A stretch of DNA of 38,799 bases, taken from positions 1 to 38,799 of the forward strand of contig JAEWKR010000024.1 in the NCBI GenBank assembly GCA_023457715.1, written 5' to 3'. Of this stretch, positions 16,148 through 24,753 are shown piece by piece; positions within the stretch are counted from its first letter, which is position 1; each line of letters opens with the position of its first letter. The notes under the pieces were generated by a model that saw nothing but the letters and a program-made list of their open reading frames with translations, was not told the origin of the DNA and searched no databases. The stretch is from Verrucomicrobiota bacterium (GTDB lineage: Bacteria; Verrucomicrobiota; Verrucomicrobiia; Opitutales; Opitutaceae). The position numbers and the translations under genes are program-made.

Positions 16148-17638
16148 CCTGGATCCCGAAGTTAAAAGTGCATCGTTCCATTCCAAGTTAAGGACCTCTA
16201 ACGTCTTTGGTGTGAAACAAACCACATCAGAGGAGGAACAGAACGATGCGCGCTGAGTTTCAGCCGATCATCGGCACGGGTAAAGTCGTATTACGCGAGA
16301 CGCAACGGCCGGTAACGCCGTTTGCCGGGCTCGTGGTATTGATGCAGTTGATGAAGCGCCTGGGAGTGATGGATTGGGTGCGACAGCACATGCCGTTTGT
16401 TTATCGCTCGCACAACCGGATCGATCCGGCCGAGACGTTGCTCGCGTTCTGGCTCGCAGTGGCGGCCGGATCACGCCGCTTTTCCCACGTACAGGGGCTG
16501 CGCTGCGACGAAGCGTTGCGGAGGATATGCGGGATCGCGCGGATGCCTGGCGATGACACCGTGCGCAACTTTTTCGCGCGCTTCAAACAGGGCGAGATCG
16601 AGCGGTTCTTCCCACCCTTGTGGCGTGAGCTTTTGAGCAAGCTGCCAACGCGGCGCTGTACGCTCGATCTAGACTCCACCGTGTTTCAGCGCTTTGGCCG
16701 CCAACAAGGAACGGCCAGCGGATACAACCCCGTGCGGCATGGCGGGCGCACCCATCATCCGCTGTTCGCTGTGCTCGCCGAGCCGGTGCTCGTGCTGCAC
16801 GCTTGGCTGCGATCCGGCAGCGCCGCCGCCAACCGCGGCGCAGTGGCCTTTCTCCAGGAGGCATTGAGCCAGCTGCCGTCCGGTTGGACGATCGACGGAG
16901 TGCGTGCCGACGGCGGATTCTTCGACCAAAAGCTTCTGACATTCCTCGAGGAGCGCCAGCTGCCGTACGTTGTGGTGGTGCGCATGCACAGCACGCTGCA
17001 ATGGGCGGTCCATGACGTGCGCGAGTGGCGCCAGGTGGGCCGACGTCACTGGGTCGGAGAGTTCGAGTTGCAGATGTTCAAGTGGCAACGCGCACGCCGC
17101 TTCATCGTGGTAAAGGAGCAGCTGCCGCCCGATAAACCTCGTCGCACTCTACAGCTGCTTGATGAGCCCGGTTTCTCCTTCCGTGTCTTCGTCACCAACC
17201 GCACCGAAGATCCGGAGTGGCTTTGGCGGCACTATGACAAGCGGGCCGGGATCGAACCGCGTTTCAGCGAGCTTAAATCAGACCTCGCAGCCGACGATTT
17301 CTGCCTGCGCTCCTTCTTCGGCACTGAAGCGGCGCTCAGATCCATCTGCTTTCTGTTCAACCTGCTCAGCCTTCTCCAAAAGGCTGAGCGCGCAGACACC
17401 CCCTCCCAGCGCCCGGCCACCCTCCGCTCGTCAATCTTCACCTGCGGCGCGATCGCCGGCCGTTCTGGTCGCAAGAACGTCATGTTCTTCAGCGAATCCT
17501 GGGGCGGACTCAAAACTCGCATCCGCCTGCTCATCAATATCGCAACCGGTGATTTTATAACTTCGCCGAAGTTGGCTTTTGGGACTGCACCAGCCGCGCC
17601 GACGTAGCCCAATTTGGGCTCCAACTTCGGAATCCAGG
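16148..17638 (+). mobile_element. Complete IS1380-family insertion sequence, 1491 bp
   Basis: The left end CCTGGATCCCGAAGTT (16148-16163) and the right end, read inward as CCTGGATTCCGAAGTT, are inverted copies with one mismatch in 16 bases. The flanks are TCGA (16144-16147) and TCGA (17639-17642), a four-base target duplication as expected for IS1380. The single transposase gene is intact and preceded by a strong AGAGGAGG ribosome binding site. The insertion point is inside an R4 GTTCGAT array, which itself contains TCGA many times. The intact gene and matching duplication suggest a fairly recent insertion. Confidence 0.93.
16246..17607 (+). CDS. IS1380-family DDE transposase
   Basis: A 453-aa transposase that cuts and joins the ends of the surrounding IS. 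The catalytic triad can be read as Asp143 (LDLDSTVF), Asp222 (RADGGF) and Glu337 in the Y-R-E-K signature YDKRAGIEPRFSELKSD. The GRQQGTASGYNP motif followed by HPLFAVLAEP is characteristic of IS1380 rather than of IS4 proper. Full length, no frameshift, start at ATG 16246 eight bases after GAGGAGG. The C-terminal 60 residues are the usual basic, variable tail. Confidence 0.95.
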   Translation: MRAEFQPIIGTGKVVLRETQRPVTPFAGLVVLMQLMKRLGVMDWVRQHMPFVYRSHNRIDPAETLLAFWLAVAAGSRRFSHVQGLRCDEALRRICGIARMPGDDTVRNFFARFKQGEIERFFPPLWRELLSKLPTRRCTLDLDSTVFQRFGRQQGTASGYNPVRHGGRTHHPLFAVLAEPVLVLHAWLRSGSAAANRGAVAFLQEALSQLPSGWTIDGVRADGGFFDQKLLTFLEERQLPYVVVVRMHSTLQWAVHDVREWRQVGRRHWVGEFELQMFKWQRARRFIVVKEQLPPDKPRRTLQLLDEPGFSFRVFVTNRTEDPEWLWRHYDKRAGIEPRFSELKSDLAADDFCLRSFFGTEAALRSICFLFNLLSLLQKAERADTPSQRPATLRSSIFTCGAIAGRSGRKNVMFFSESWGGLKTRIRLLINIATGDFITSPKLAFGTAPAAPT

Positions 17639-18144
17639 TCGAACATCGAAGGACGGAGCGAACACCCAACATCCAACGTCCAACATCCAACATCCAAGTA
17701 GGAACCGGCCATGCCGGTCTTCATTCGATGTTCAATGTTCGATGTTCGATGTTCGATGTTCTGCCTTGGGCCTTGGGCGTTGGACGTTGAGCGTTGGATG
17801 TTGGATGTTGGATGTTGGATGTTGGACGTTGAACGTTGAACGGGCCGAGACCGCACGGCGAACATCGAACATCGAACGCTGAACGGAATACGGTTTAGCC
17901 ACAGAGATCACGGAGCTCCGACACAGAGCACACAGAGCAAAACAAACCAGAACGGCGGGGTTCGGAGACCTCGCCCCACATTCTGGGCTCCGAACCCCGT
18001 GTGCGTTGCGTGGGCCAATCGGTGAAGAGGGTCCTGGATCTGAAATCTGAAATTTGAAATCTGAGATCCCGGCGAAGCCGGGACTGGGCCGCACACCCCA
18101 TGCACAAATCAGCCGCCGCGTGCGATGACTGAGACGCCCCCCGC
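17639..18144. repeat. Repeat cluster right of the IS (R4, R5, hairpin, R1)
   Basis: No gene. 17640-17885 is R4: first AACATCCAACGTCCAACATC on one side, then GTTCGATGTTCGATG and GTTGGATGTTGGATG on the other, so both arms can pair around the central CCGGCCATGCCGG palindrome (17705-17717). R5 (CCACAGAGATCACGGAGCTC) is at about 17899-17918. A perfect 11-bp stem CGGGGTTCGGA (17956-17966) pairs with 17989-17999. An R1 run (18038-18066) is followed by the palindrome CCCGGCGAAGCCGGG (18068-18082). The response-regulator promoter is not apparent. Confidence 0.85.
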
Positions 18145-18771
18145 ATGCGCATTCTCATCACCGACGACCACGCCGTTGTCCGCCAGGGTCTGAAGCAGAT
18201 CCTCGCGGAGGAGTTCAAGCGCGCCGAATTCGGGGAGGCCGCCAGCGCCACCGAGGCGATCGAACGGGTCTGGAAGGAAACGTGGGACGTGGTGGTGCTG
18301 GACATCACCATGCCCGGCCGCAGCGGCCTCGAGGTGCTGAAGGAAATCCGCAAGTCGAAGCCCAAGCTCCCGGTGCTCGTCCTTAGCATGCACCCGGAGG
18401 ACCAGTTCGCCGTGCGGCTCCTGAAAATCGGGGCCTCGGGGTACATGACCAAGGAAAGCGCCCCCCAGGAACTGGTCGGCGCGGTGAAAAAGGTGATGGC
18501 GGGCGGACGCTACATCAGCGGGCCGCTGGCGGAGAAGATGGCGTCCTATCTCGCCATCGACGTCCAGACCCCGCCCCACGAACGGCTTTCGGATCGGGAA
18601 TTCCTCGTCCTCCGCCTGATCGCCTCCGGAAAAACCCCGACCGTGATCGCGAAGGAACTCGGGTTGAGCGTAAAAACGATCAGCACCTACCGCATGCGGA
18701 TCCTCGAGAAAATGGACATGGCGAACAACGCCGAGCTCACGCACTACGCGATTCAGAACTCCCTCGTTTAA
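18145..18771 (+). CDS. NarL/FixJ-type response regulator
   Basis: A 208-aa two-domain response regulator. The receiver domain (1-120) has the acidic pair Asp7-Asp8 (ITDDHAVVRQG), the phosphoacceptor Asp53 (VVLDITMPGRSG) and Lys103 (GYMTKES). The LuxR-type helix-turn-helix is at about 143-205 (LSDREFLVLRLIASGKTPTV, then LGLSVKTISTYRMRILEKM). When phosphorylated it would bind DNA and change transcription. No cognate kinase is immediately beside it; the hybrid kinase on the opposite strand, 645 bp away and convergent, is one candidate. The stop codon is followed after two bases by an R6 repeat. Confidence 0.95.
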   Translation: MRILITDDHAVVRQGLKQILAEEFKRAEFGEAASATEAIERVWKETWDVVVLDITMPGRSGLEVLKEIRKSKPKLPVLVLSMHPEDQFAVRLLKIGASGYMTKESAPQELVGAVKKVMAGGRYISGPLAEKMASYLAIDVQTPPHERLSDREFLVLRLIASGKTPTVIAKELGLSVKTISTYRMRILEKMDMANNAELTHYAIQNSLV

Positions 18772-19416
18772 GGGCCGCAAAAAGGCGCAGAAGGCGCAAG
18801 AAACTGAACGCCGAAGGGGCATGGCTTCAATTCGGCCCCCGTAACCTGTCATCCTGAGGCTCGGCGCAGGATCCGATTCGCCTGTCCCCTTTTTGCGCCT
18901 TGTGCGCCTTCTTGCGGCCAGGTTCCCCGGGGTTGAAACAAAGCGCTAGGCGGCAGGCGGTAGGCAGTACGCTGCGCGACGCGCTCCCGCCGTGGGCCGT
19001 CTGCGCTCCCCAAGCCTATAGCCTAAACCGGAACGATTCAGTTAACCACGAATGGACACGAATCGACACGAATGAAGACCTGGGAGAATCATCACTTCCT
19101 CGCAGGTACCAAACAGTGAGCGGGACTACGGACGGGCTGCATTCGAGTTCCCTCTCCTATTCGTGTTCATTCGTGTCCATTCGTGGTTAATCCGTCTGCA
19201 TGGTTCCGGTTTAGGCTTACGGCACGCCGCTCCACATTCCGCGTGAACGCGGGACAACGTGCTCGAAGCGAACTTATTGCGCCTTCTGCGCCTCTTTGCG
19301 GCTATCCTGATTGGGAGATGGGAGCTAGCCGCATAAAGCGTAAAGCCTACAGCCTACCGCCTACCGCCTACAGCCTACAGCCTACTGCCTACCGCCTACA
19401 GCCTACAGCCTACCGC
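18772..19416. repeat. Repeat mosaic between convergent signalling genes (R6, R7, R8, R2)
   Basis: No gene. R6 (CGCAAAAAGGCGCAGAAGGC, 18776-18795) faces an inverted R6 (TTTTTGCGCC...CTTGCGGCC, 18890-18918). 19021-19216 is a nested palindrome: perfect 14-bp ends GCCTAAACCGGAAC / GTTCCGGTTTAGGC, and inside them R8 arms AACCACGAATGGACACGAAT and its inverse around an 85-bp centre. Then a degenerate R2 (CCGCGTGAACGCGGGACAAC), a third R6 (about 19277-19303) and an R7 array of GCCTACAGCCTACCGCCTAC units (19347-19420), which runs into the kinase gene and supplies its stop codon. Confidence 0.88.
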
Positions 19417-21336
19417 CTACCGCGGGCTGTTCGGATTGGTGTCCAACAACTGGCGGAGCTGGCGGCCGAGTTCATCGAGCTTGAAGGGCTTCTGGACGAA
19501 ATAGCGCTGGCCGAGTTGTTCGAACTCGGCGCGCGCGGCGGGGGTGATGTGGCCGCTGACGACCACCACCTTGAGCCGGGGACGGCAGATGCGAATGACC
19601 TTGAGCACCTCGACGCCACTGGCGCCGGGCATGTTGAGGTCGAGCAGCACCGCCTCGAAATTGCGACCCATGTCACTGATCAGCTCGATCGCATCGACGC
19701 CGGAGCGGGCGGTCGTGGTGGTGTAGCCCTTGCGGGTGAGCGCGGTGGCGAGCAGGGTGCGCAGCGCCTCCTCGTCGTCGACGATGAGCAGCGATTCCGA
19801 GCCGCCCGGGAATTCGCTGGAACCGGTGCCCGTCTGGGCGGCGGCGCTGCTCTCGGCCAGCGGCAGGTACACGCTGAAGCTGCTGCCGGCGCCGGGCGTC
19901 GATTCGACGTCGATATGGCCGTGATGCGACACGACGATGCCATAGACCACCGCCAGGCCGAGACCGGTGCCCTGGTTGCCCTGCTTGGTGGTGAAGAACG
20001 GCTCGAAGATGCGCTGGCGGACCTCCGGGGACATGCCGACGCCCGTATCCGAAACCTGGAGGCAGGCGTACCGATGGCCGGCGTCGCCGCCGATCCGCTT
20101 CATCGCCGCGCCCGGCACGACCCGGGTGCTGAGCGTGACCGTGCCGCCGGCAGGCATCGCGTCCCGGGCGTTCACGCACAGGTTGAGCACGATCTGCTGG
20201 AGCTGATTGTGGTCGGCCAGCAACGGCGGGAGACGGTCCTGCAGCTCGAGGTGGACGGTGACCGTGCGCGGAAACGTCTCCGACATCAGCGTCGTGAGAT
20301 CGCGCACCAGCTGGTTCAGGTCGACCGGCGCGAACTTCACGTCGGTCTTCCGGCTGAAAGTGAGAATCTGCCGCACGAGCCCGCTGGCCCGCATGGCCGC
20401 CCGGTGAATCTCGCGCAGGCTCTTCTGCAGGACGGCGGTCTCGGGCGTGCCCTGCTGGCAGAATTCCGAGTAGCCGTTGATAATGGCGAGCAGGTTGTTG
20501 AAATCGTGCGCGATGCCGCCGGCGAGGGTGCCCAGGCTCTCCATCTTCTGCGCCTGGCGCAGCTGCTGTTCGAGCTGCTTCCGTTCCGTAATGTCTTCCC
20601 GGAGACACAGGAAATTGGTGATCTCGCCGCTGGGGCCGCGGAGGCACGAGACCTTGACGGACTCCCAGACGATGCTGCCGTCGGCGCGCGAGGTGGTGAG
20701 CTCGCCCCGCCATTCGCCGCCGCCGCGGATGGTGGTCCAGAACGCCTCGAAGGAGGATTGGTCGGGATGGCCGTCGCGGAGCACCTCGATGTTGCGGTCG
20801 AGGATGTCCTCGAGGGTGTGCCCGGTGACCTCCGTGAATTTGGAGTTCACATACTGCGCGCGCCCCTTGAGGTCGGTGATGACGATCGAAACGGGCGATT
20901 GCTCGACGGCGGTCGAGAGCCGGTAGAACTGCTCCTCGGCGAGACGCTGGCGGGTGATGTCGCGCCCGACGGCGCGGATGGCGATCACGAGCCCATCGGC
21001 GTTCGTCAGGCCGGTCTCCTCCCACGCGATCCAGCGCACCCCCTGGGGCGTCTGCCAGCGGTGTTCGCCGGCGGCGCGGAACGGGGGCAGGCAGGCGCCG
21101 GACGCGGCGGCCTGGAAGGCGGCCACGTCGTCCGCGTGGACGAGCTCGACGGCCGGCACGTCGTTGAAGGCGTTGGACGGCCGCCCGAACTTGCGGGCGA
21201 ACGACACGTTCGCGGCGAGGATGCGTCCGCCGACGTCCCGGCAATAGGCGAAGTCGGCGCTGGTCTCCCAGGCGCCCAGCCAGGATTCGGCGGGAGGCCG
21301 CACCGGGACGGCCGTTTCAGGGGGGAGCAGCGCCAT
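19417..21336 (-). CDS. Hybrid sensor histidine kinase (PAS-PAS-HisKA-HATPase-REC)
   Basis: A 639-aa soluble hybrid kinase with no membrane segment. It has two PAS sensor domains (about 22-130 and 137-255, the second with GHTLEDILDRN and ending in CLREDITERKQ), a dimerisation/phosphoacceptor domain with His277 in AGGIAHDFNNLLA, a HATPase domain (N-box NLCVNARDAM 385-394, G1 SDTGVGM 429-435, F-box IFEPFFTTK, G2 GTGLGLA), and a receiver domain (515-635: acidic Asp520-Asp521, phosphoacceptor Asp566, Lys616). All catalytic residues are present. The receiver and the AHDFNN kinase type suggest a phosphorelay. It lies 59 bp downstream of an HDOD gene on the same strand, probably one transcript. Its TAG stop lies inside an R7 repeat. 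Confidence 0.95.
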   Translation of the reverse strand: MALLPPETAVPVRPPAESWLGAWETSADFAYCRDVGGRILAANVSFARKFGRPSNAFNDVPAVELVHADDVAAFQAAASGACLPPFRAAGEHRWQTPQGVRWIAWEETGLTNADGLVIAIRAVGRDITRQRLAEEQFYRLSTAVEQSPVSIVITDLKGRAQYVNSKFTEVTGHTLEDILDRNIEVLRDGHPDQSSFEAFWTTIRGGGEWRGELTTSRADGSIVWESVKVSCLRGPSGEITNFLCLREDITERKQLEQQLRQAQKMESLGTLAGGIAHDFNNLLAIINGYSEFCQQGTPETAVLQKSLREIHRAAMRASGLVRQILTFSRKTDVKFAPVDLNQLVRDLTTLMSETFPRTVTVHLELQDRLPPLLADHNQLQQIVLNLCVNARDAMPAGGTVTLSTRVVPGAAMKRIGGDAGHRYACLQVSDTGVGMSPEVRQRIFEPFFTTKQGNQGTGLGLAVVYGIVVSHHGHIDVESTPGAGSSFSVYLPLAESSAAAQTGTGSSEFPGGSESLLIVDDEEALRTLLATALTRKGYTTTTARSGVDAIELISDMGRNFEAVLLDLNMPGASGVEVLKVIRICRPRLKVVVVSGHITPAARAEFEQLGQRYFVQKPFKLDELGRQLRQLLDTNPNSPR

Positions 21337-21395
21337 GAAGCGAGGAGCTTGGAGATTCGGGCGGGGGGCGGTACGTCAGCCGCCGAAGGCTGCCA

Positions 21396-22322
21396 TCAGA
21401 GGAGCCCTTCCAGCATGGTGGGAAGGCGGCGAAGGGAGTTGCCGATCGCGGCCCGGGCGAGCATCGCCTCGGTTTCCTCCGTGCCGAAAAGAATCTGCCA
21501 GCCGGTCAGGTGCGTCCAGGCGTCATCCGGGATGGGATCCACCCGTTCAAATCCGCCCGTGATGTTCGAATTGCGGACCACGTAGTCGGCCACCTGCACG
21601 GCGGCGGCGAACAACTGGTGCCTGGGCGCCATTTCCGGGGCGTTGTGATAGCGCACGGCCATCACGATCTCCTCGGACACGCTGTGCTTGGAAAGGTAGT
21701 ACGCGCCGAGCTGACCGTGGTCCCAGCCGATCAGTTCCCGTTCGCGGGCACACACGTGGGCCGGCGTCGGGGCCGGGGCCGTCATGATCACCTGCAGTTC
21801 GTCCGGAAACGAATAGGCCATGATGATTTTGCCGACGTTGTGCAGAAGTCCGACAAGATAGTCGGTGTCGTCGTCAATGTGCAGGGCGGTGGCGCTGAGA
21901 ATGTCCCGGGTCATCATCGCCGTGGCGATGCTATGCGTCCACAGGTCCTTCCAGGGCAGGGCCCGGTGGGTCTGGAACCGTTCCATTTCCTCCAGCACGG
22001 GGGTGGCCATCGCGAGTTCGCGAACCTGGCGCAGGCCGAGGAAGAAAACGGCCTCCTCGATGTTGTTCACGTGCGTGGACAGCCCGAAGTAGACGGAGTT
22101 GACCATGCGCAGCAGGCGGGCGCAGAGGGAGGGATCGCGCCGGATGACCTCGGCGATGTGCGAGATCACGCTCCGGTCGGAACGCACCAGTTCCTGGAGC
22201 TCACGGTTGATGCTCTGCAAGGACGCGAGCTTGGGGCAGGCGGCAATGCGACGCTTGATCTCATCGTCGGACCACGGCGTCACACGGATGATGGGCGCAG
22301 GAGAAGTCGAGATGGGTGCCAT
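21396..22322 (-). CDS. HDOD-domain signalling protein
   Basis: A 308-aa HDOD protein; ATG at 22322 is preferred over one 81 bp upstream because the domain begins shortly after it. HDOD domains are HD-like folds that usually lack full metal-binding sites and act as adaptors in signalling, motility and cell-cycle control. Visible: the PKLASLQSINRELQEL start (30-45), RRDPSLCARLLRMVNSVYFG (61-80), WTHSIATA (128-135), LLHNVGK (159-165, a near-complete HD-type motif with Asn in place of Asp), GWDHGQLGAYYL (199-210) and VRYHNAPE (223-230). It is the most typical of the three HDOD proteins here. It is transcribed with the hybrid kinase downstream, a common pairing. Confidence 0.92.
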   Translation of the reverse strand: MAPISTSPAPIIRVTPWSDDEIKRRIAACPKLASLQSINRELQELVRSDRSVISHIAEVIRRDPSLCARLLRMVNSVYFGLSTHVNNIEEAVFFLGLRQVRELAMATPVLEEMERFQTHRALPWKDLWTHSIATAMMTRDILSATALHIDDDTDYLVGLLHNVGKIIMAYSFPDELQVIMTAPAPTPAHVCARERELIGWDHGQLGAYYLSKHSVSEEIVMAVRYHNAPEMAPRHQLFAAAVQVADYVVRNSNITGGFERVDPIPDDAWTHLTGWQILFGTEETEAMLARAAIGNSLRRLPTMLEGLL

Positions 22323-22660
22323 ACGTTGGACGACCCAGCCGGGAAAACCCCCGCCTGGGATGTTCTTTATCGGACCAGTCCCGCCGGGCTTGAGCAAATC
22401 CACTCAAGAATCTGCCGGCGTGAGCCGAAGGGTAAACCGCCAGCCACCGTACTCCTTTCCAGCAGTGCGTCGGTGGGTTGCTTTGCCATCCATTTTCAGG
22501 AGCCAAACCGCTCTCCCGGACGCTTCGCCGGGTGCGGAGTCCCCGGACGACCTCGGTCAGCCCGGAAACTCCGCTCCGTTCGTTCCGCGGGCGGCGGGGG
22601 CCCTGCCGTGGCTTGCACTCCCGGCCCTGCCGGCTTGTAGTCGGCCCGAGCTCGAACGCG
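22323..22660. other. Divergent intergenic region with possible RNA structure
   Basis: 338 bp between divergent HDOD genes, free of the R families. On the minus strand CTTGAG pairs with CTCAAG (22387-22406) inside a GCCGG/CCGGC outer stem, and CCCACCG (22469-22475) pairs with CGGTGG (22444-22449). Between and around these are GGATGGCAAAGC and GGCGGTTTACC segments that loosely recall a c-di-GMP-I riboswitch, but the match is poor. No promoter is clear. Confidence 0.4.
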
Positions 22661-23506
22661 ATGATCGTCTCCACCGTTTCCCGGGAAGCCCTGCTGCATG
22701 TCGTCAAAAACCTGCCGGCGGCGCCGCGTATCCTCGCGCAGCTGGGAAACCTGCTGCTGGACCCGAATTCGGACCTGAGCGATGTCATCGCCCTGCTGAA
22801 ACATGACAGCGGGCTGACGGCGCGGGTGATTCGGGTCAGCAACAGCGCAGCCTACGGCGCGGGGTCAAGGGCCGGATCGCTGGACGAGGCGTTGCTGCGG
22901 GTCGGGTTCAACGAAGTCTATCGACTGGTCGGACTCGCGGCGGTGGCCCAGATCTCGGACGACTCGCTGCACAATTATGGGGTGAGCGGACAGAAGTTCC
23001 GGGAAAACTCCCTTTTCATCGCGTTCGTGATGGAAGCGCTGGCTCCCGCGATCGAGGTGGACACCCGGGCGGCCTACACCGCCGGTTTGCTGCGGTCGAC
23101 GGGCAAGATCGCGCTCGATCGATTGATGCAGGGCACGCGCTCCCTGCGCTCGTATGCCGTGGTCGGCCGGGGGCGCCCCCTGGACGCATGGGAGCACGAA
23201 ATCCTGGGAATGGACAACCCGGCCGCTGCGGCAGCGGTCCTCGACGAATGGAAGTTTCCCGCGCAGACCGTGGGCGCGCTGCGGGACCAGTACCGGCCTG
23301 GCCTGCAGTCGAACCCGGTGGCGCATCTGCTCAATGTGGCGGCCGGCGTGGCCGAGGCCGCGGGCTACCCGATGCCCGGGGAGCAGACGTACTGGCAGCC
23401 AACGGAGGCGAAGCGCACCATCGCCGGGTTTGACGAATTTCAGCTGGAGCGAGCACGCGAACTGGCGGAAACGCAGTTTGAGCGCGCACGGGAAGCGATC
23501 GGCTGA
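22661..23506 (+). CDS. HDOD-domain protein, tandem paralogue 1
   Basis: A 281-aa HDOD protein. ATG 22661 is chosen because the conserved domain starts at residue 8 (REALLHVVKNLPAAPRILAQ); a longer frame upstream has Arg/Pro-rich shadow sequence. The core reads LLKHDSGLTARVIRVSNSAA (45-64), LDEALLRVGFNEVYRLVG (74-91) and QKFRENSLFIAFVMEALA. Where ordinary HDOD proteins show LLHDIGK, this has AGLLRSTGKIALDR (141-154), so the HD dyad is replaced. The same replacement is found in the next HDOD protein, with which it shares order and much sequence, so the two arose by tandem duplication. Expected role: protein-protein output or adaptor in signalling. Partner unknown. Confidence 0.9.
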   Translation: MIVSTVSREALLHVVKNLPAAPRILAQLGNLLLDPNSDLSDVIALLKHDSGLTARVIRVSNSAAYGAGSRAGSLDEALLRVGFNEVYRLVGLAAVAQISDDSLHNYGVSGQKFRENSLFIAFVMEALAPAIEVDTRAAYTAGLLRSTGKIALDRLMQGTRSLRSYAVVGRGRPLDAWEHEILGMDNPAAAAAVLDEWKFPAQTVGALRDQYRPGLQSNPVAHLLNVAAGVAEAAGYPMPGEQTYWQPTEAKRTIAGFDEFQLERARELAETQFERAREAIG

Positions 23507-23843
23507 GCGGGCTACGCGGGCGATTTCAGATTTCAAATTTCAGATATCAGAGCGGCGGGCTCGTTCGGAAACGGCAAACGCCAGAATCCAAACGCCAAAG
23601 ATACGTCAGGATCAAACCAGAGCCGAAAAGGGCTGGAACTGGGAAATACCGAAGCCGGTTCGTCGTTTGGAGCGTGAGATCTATTTGGAGTCTGGATTTT
23701 GGCGTTTGGGATTTCCCGGCTGGCGGCAGAAATTTCCCGGCCCTACGAGACACCCCTAAACGCTTCTGTAAGATGGTGAGTGATAATAGCCTATCCGCCA
23801 GCCGGGCATTATGGCTCGGCATTTGCAGTGGGGTGGAGCGTCC
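23507..23843. repeat. R1 and R3 elements between HDOD paralogues
   Basis: R1 run CGATTTCAGATTTCAAATTT (23521-23540) shortly after the HDOD stop, then a diverged R3 stem-loop: left arm AACGCCAGAATCCAAACGCC (23578-23597), right arm GGAGTCTGGATTTTGGCGTT (about 23688-23707) running on into TGGGATTTCCCGG. About 23760-23843 is repeat-free and is the likely promoter and leader of the next gene. Confidence 0.75.
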
Positions 23844-24734
23844 ATGATCCCGAATACCCAAGGTACCTCGCCCGATTCCGAGTCGACCTCCACGGCCGTT
23901 GCTCCGCCGCCCCGTGAGGCGTTGTTGCAGGGGGTGAACCTCCTGCCCGCGAGTCCCCAAATCCTGGCGCGTTTGGATCCGTTGCTGGCCAACGCGGGCT
24001 CGAGTGTGCAGGACGTGACCGGGCTGTTGCGGCGGGACCCGGCGCTGACGGCGCGGATCATCCGGATCGCCAACAGCGTCATTTACAACCGCGGGGAGCC
24101 CGTGGCCTCGATCGAGGAGGCGCTGCTGCGGATTGGATTTTCGGAAGTGTATCGGGTGACCGGATTCGCGGTGATGGCGCAGGTGACCAACCAGCGCATC
24201 CCGCTCTACGACATCACGGGCGCGCAGTTCCGCGAGAATTCGCTGCTGACGGCGCTGATCGTGGAGGCCCTGGCGAAGCACACCGGGGCGGATCCGCGGC
24301 TGGCGTACACGGCCGGGTTGCTGCGCTCGACCGGCAAGATCGCGCTCGACCGCGCCATCCGGGGCCGCACCGGCGACGGCGAGGTGGAACCCTATCACCG
24401 CGGGCCGTTGAGTGAGTGGGAGCTCGGGACGTTCGGCATGACGAACGGCGAGGCGGCGGCGATCGTCCTCGAAGCCTGGCGCTTCCCGACCGCGATGGTG
24501 GAGGCGGTGCGCGACCACGCGACGGCGCCGGCCGAGGCGGAACTCCTGACGCGCCTGCTGCATCTGGCGGCGGCGGCGACGGAGCGGTGCGGGCACGGCC
24601 TGCCGGGCGAATTTGCCTGCTGGGAGCTGACGCCGGAGGCGTACGCCGCGGCGCACCTCGACGAACTCGCCCTCGACGACGCCATGCGGGCGGCGCTCGA
24701 GGCCTTCGGACCCGTCCGCGCCGCGCTGGCGTGA
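23844..24734 (+). CDS. HDOD-domain protein, tandem paralogue 2
   Basis: A 296-aa HDOD protein. ATG 23844 is chosen over an in-frame ATG 33 bp upstream because GGAG lies seven bases before it. After a Ser/Thr/Pro-rich lead (1-23) the domain follows the same order as the preceding paralogue: REALLQGVNLLPASPQILAR (24-43), RRDPALTARIIRIANSVIYN, IEEALLRIGFSEVYRVTGFA, AQFRENSLLTALIVEALAKH and AYTAGLLRSTGKIALDR (154-170). The canonical HD residues are again replaced by RST. It ends 19 bp before a GT41 gene on the same strand, so the signalling block may be cotranscribed with the start of the glycosylation island. Confidence 0.9.
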   Translation: MIPNTQGTSPDSESTSTAVAPPPREALLQGVNLLPASPQILARLDPLLANAGSSVQDVTGLLRRDPALTARIIRIANSVIYNRGEPVASIEEALLRIGFSEVYRVTGFAVMAQVTNQRIPLYDITGAQFRENSLLTALIVEALAKHTGADPRLAYTAGLLRSTGKIALDRAIRGRTGDGEVEPYHRGPLSEWELGTFGMTNGEAAAIVLEAWRFPTAMVEAVRDHATAPAEAELLTRLLHLAAAATERCGHGLPGEFACWELTPEAYAAAHLDELALDDAMRAALEAFGPVRAALA

Positions 24735-24753
24735 GCGGGCGGGGCGGCGTAAC

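Noticed and set aside
16246..17607. IS4-family assignment
   Set aside because: The GYNP, HPL and Y-R-E-K spacing, the CC-starting ends and the four-base duplication fit IS1380 better.
19183..21585. 800-codon plus-strand open frame opposite the hybrid kinase
   Set aside because: It is a shadow frame. The minus strand shows all kinase, PAS and receiver motifs.
22323..22660. A confident c-di-GMP riboswitch call
   Set aside because: Only partial, out-of-register likeness; kept as a low-interest observation instead.
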